A stretch of DNA of 64,000 bases from Azoarcus sp. DD4 (lineage in GTDB: Bacteria > Pseudomonadota > Gammaproteobacteria > Burkholderiales > Rhodocyclaceae): NCBI RefSeq assembly GCF_006496635.1, contig NZ_CP022958.1, positions 3,968,001 through 4,032,000 of the forward strand, in the 5' to 3' direction. This document shows, in pieces, positions 62,488 through 64,000 of this stretch. Under the pieces are notes generated by a model. That model saw only the letters and a program-made list of their open reading frames with translations. It did no database searches and had not been told where the DNA came from. Numbering within the stretch: position 1 is the first letter of the stretch; each line of letters starts with the position of its first letter. The translations under genes were made by a program, and so were the position numbers.

Positions 62488-63128
62488 CCACCCTGGCCGA
62501 CCTCCGCATCCTGCTCGCCGACGACCACGCCGTCGTCCGCATGGGTTTCCGCCTGCTGATCGAGGGCGCGGGCGCCTTCGTGGTCGGCGAGGCCGACAGC
62601 GGCGAAGCCGCCCTCGCCGCCTACACCGAACACCTGCCCGACGCGCTGGTGATGGACGTATCCATGCCGGGCATCGGCGGGCTGGGCGCGCTCGAACGGC
62701 TGCGCGCACGCCACCCGCATGCGCGGGTGCTGATGCTCTCCGCCCACGACGACACCCAGATCCCGGCGCGCGCACTGCAGGCCGGCGCCACCGGCTATCT
62801 CTCCAAGCGCGCCCACCCGGACGAGCTGCTGCGCGCGATCGGCGAAGTCGCCCACGGCCGCCGCTACCTCGACCCGGAGATCGCCCCGCGCCTGGCGCTG
62901 GCGCGGCTGGGCGGCAGCGAGCACCCGGCGGACGCACTGACCGGCAAGGAATTCAACGTCTTCCTCCAACTCGCGCGCGGCCGCTCGGTGGCCGAGGTGG
63001 CGGAAACGCTGAACCTGAGCACCAGCACGGTGGGCACCCACCTGTATCACATCAAGCAGAAGCTTAACGCGGGCAACGCGGCGGAACTGGCGCTGATCGC
63101 GGTACGGGCGGGGTTGGTGGAGGCTTGA
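62484..63128 (+). CDS. NarL/LuxR-type response regulator, second system
   Basis: A 214-residue regulator. Receiver features: DDHAVVRMGFRLLIE, phospho-acceptor Asp in ALVMDVSMPGIGG, Lys in YLSKRAHPDEL. The DNA-binding helix-turn-helix is LTGKEFNVFLQLARGRSVAE, then VAETLNLSTSTVGTHLYHIK. It could control the TonB receptor operon or the dehydrogenases. It is the last gene before the repeat element. Confidence 0.9.
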   Translation: MTTLADLRILLADDHAVVRMGFRLLIEGAGAFVVGEADSGEAALAAYTEHLPDALVMDVSMPGIGGLGALERLRARHPHARVLMLSAHDDTQIPARALQAGATGYLSKRAHPDELLRAIGEVAHGRRYLDPEIAPRLALARLGGSEHPADALTGKEFNVFLQLARGRSVAEVAETLNLSTSTVGTHLYHIKQKLNAGNAAELALIAVRAGLVEA

Positions 63129-63185
63129 GGGGGCGCCCCTGAAAAGAAACAGATGCGCAGACAACCGCCGCCGGGGTGGTGAGCC

Positions 63186-63347
63186 CCTTCCCCTTCAAGG
63201 AGGTGAAGCAGGGGTTTCGGCAAGCACTGCTTGCCGCCTGCTGAACGACGAAGCGAAGCGAAGGCTACCGGGCTGGGGTGGGGATGGGGTTGGCCGCGCA
63301 CACTCCAGCCCCATCCCCCTCCCAGCCTCCCCCTTGAAGGGGGAGGA
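63186..63347. repeat. Interspersed structured repeat (copy 2, opposite orientation)
   Basis: Read on the minus strand this has the same order as the element in cusA: CTCCCCCTTCAAGGGGGAG hairpin, a GGGGATGGGG/CCCCATCCCC pair, a CTTCGCTTCGC patch, then GGCAAGCA-G-TGCTTGCC and CGAAACCCC. The last hairpin differs from copy 1 by paired changes that keep the stem. It fills half of the 322-nt gap 63129-63450; the rest shows no gene. Confidence 0.82.
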
Positions 63348-63450
63348 GAAAGAACCGCAACAACCATCAAGCCCGCCCCCCACCCTGCCGATAAACCACA
63401 AACGGGCGTAACACCGCCGCGGCCCCCGACCGCAGCGCAGGAGAAAGCAC

Positions 63451-64000
63451 ATGGGACTGTTCGGAAAACGCAGTGGCACCGCCGGTAGCGGTGTCGTCAC
63501 CCTCCAGGCGCGCGCCGCCGATCTCGACACCGTGCTGGCGCGCGCGGCGATCAAGCCGACCTTCGTCGCCGCCTTCGTGTCGCCGCATGTGGACATCGAC
63601 CGCGTCGCCGCCACACTCGGTAACCGCTTCCCCGGCGCGGCGCTCGCCCTGACCACCACCGCCGGCGAACTTTGCAGCGAAGGCGGCAGCCGGCTCTACT
63701 GCGACACCGGCAACCACTGGGACCGCGTCGTCGTGCAGTGCTTCGACGCCGGCATCGTCGCCCGCGCCGAAGTGGTGGCGATCCCGCTCGGCAGCGAGGA
63801 CCTGCGCAGTGGCGGCAAGCCCGCCGATCTGCACGAGCGCATCGCGCGGCTCACCGCCAGCATCGCCAACACCCGGGTCGAGATGGACATCGACCACCGC
63901 GACACGCTCGCCTACGTGCTGTTCGACGGGCTGTCGGCGTCCGAATCCTTCTTCATGGAAGCGCTCTACGAATCCGGCCGCTTCCCCTGTCTGTTCGTCG
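63451..64000 (+). CDS. FIST-domain signal protein (partial, cut by window edge)
   Basis: The first 183 residues are present. There is no signal peptide. From about residue 35 the sequence fits a FIST_N sensory domain (PTFVAAFVSPHVDIDRVAAT; ALALTTTAGELCSE; YVLFDGLSASESFFMEALY). FIST proteins are cytoplasmic sensors; some are fused to chemoreceptor signalling domains and some bind haem and sense NO (NosP). Which applies depends on the missing C-terminus. A NosP-type gene also lies near the exaA region of Pseudomonas aeruginosa. GGAGAAAGC precedes the ATG. Confidence 0.75.
   Translation, partial: MGLFGKRSGTAGSGVVTLQARAADLDTVLARAAIKPTFVAAFVSPHVDIDRVAATLGNRFPGAALALTTTAGELCSEGGSRLYCDTGNHWDRVVVQCFDAGIVARAEVVAIPLGSEDLRSGGKPADLHERIARLTASIANTRVEMDIDHRDTLAYVLFDGLSASESFFMEALYESGRFPCLFV

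Overview
The window is GC-rich, densely coded DNA with short intergenic gaps and many ATGA start/stop overlaps. Gene content fits a betaproteobacterium of the Rhodocyclales (Azoarcus/Aromatoleum/Thauera group). The supporting genes are a tungsten aldehyde oxidoreductase operon of the AorABC type, sigma-54-driven quinoprotein alcohol oxidation genes, a NapC-type cytochrome, and a T6SS Tle3/Tla3 pair. This is inference from gene families; no rRNA was available for placement. I saw no tRNA, rRNA, CRISPR array, transposase or phage gene. The first and last genes are cut by the window edges.

Layout. 1-12.5 kb is an alcohol/aldehyde oxidation block: aorABC (minus), a sigma-54 activator, a pedF-like cytochrome c operon (cytochrome, solute-binding protein, beta-propeller, cytochrome b561), a small cytochrome c, DUF779, an NAD aldehyde dehydrogenase with a good sigma-54 promoter, and a second, degenerate activator-like gene. 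12.5-18.5 kb is an accessory stretch: a secreted small protein, a CDF transporter, tle3-tla3 and a methyltransferase. 18.5-38.1 kb is a copper island: cusRS, DUF411, a Met-rich protein, two outer-membrane factors, a multicopper oxidase, a cupredoxin, CusF, CusBA, a P1B ATPase, and a methyltransferase/DUF2933/ICMT tail, with an LRR protein kinase wedged in. 38.3-40.4 kb holds an ethylbenzene-dehydrogenase-like cytochrome and a NapC cytochrome. 40.5-49.3 kb is mixed: a HARP-like protein, an MFS transporter, chrBA, pirin, DoxX, LysR, WrbA and a Cache protein. 49.3-64 kb is a second quinoprotein block: a two-component system, an ExaA/PedE-like alcohol dehydrogenase, a pentapeptide protein, cytochrome c550, a PedH-like dehydrogenase, a SoxYZ-like carrier, a metallohydrolase, a TonB receptor, a second two-component system and the start of a FIST-domain protein.

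How it works together. Alcohols are probably oxidised in the periplasm by two PQQ enzymes. One has Ser and the other Asp two residues after the predicted catalytic Asp, the known mark separating Ca2+ from lanthanide enzymes. Electrons would leave through c550 cytochromes. The aldehydes would be removed by the NAD aldehyde dehydrogenase and by the tungsten AOR. Five strong -24/-12 promoters lie in front of these genes. Upstream of three of them, direct repeats with an exact 19-nt period look like activator binding arrays; a fourth array has no obvious promoter. Copper genes share a different dyad, GATkACa-N4-TGTmATC, at three promoters, consistent with one CusR regulon. A structured interspersed repeat occurs twice in full (once in frame inside cusA) and once as a fragment.
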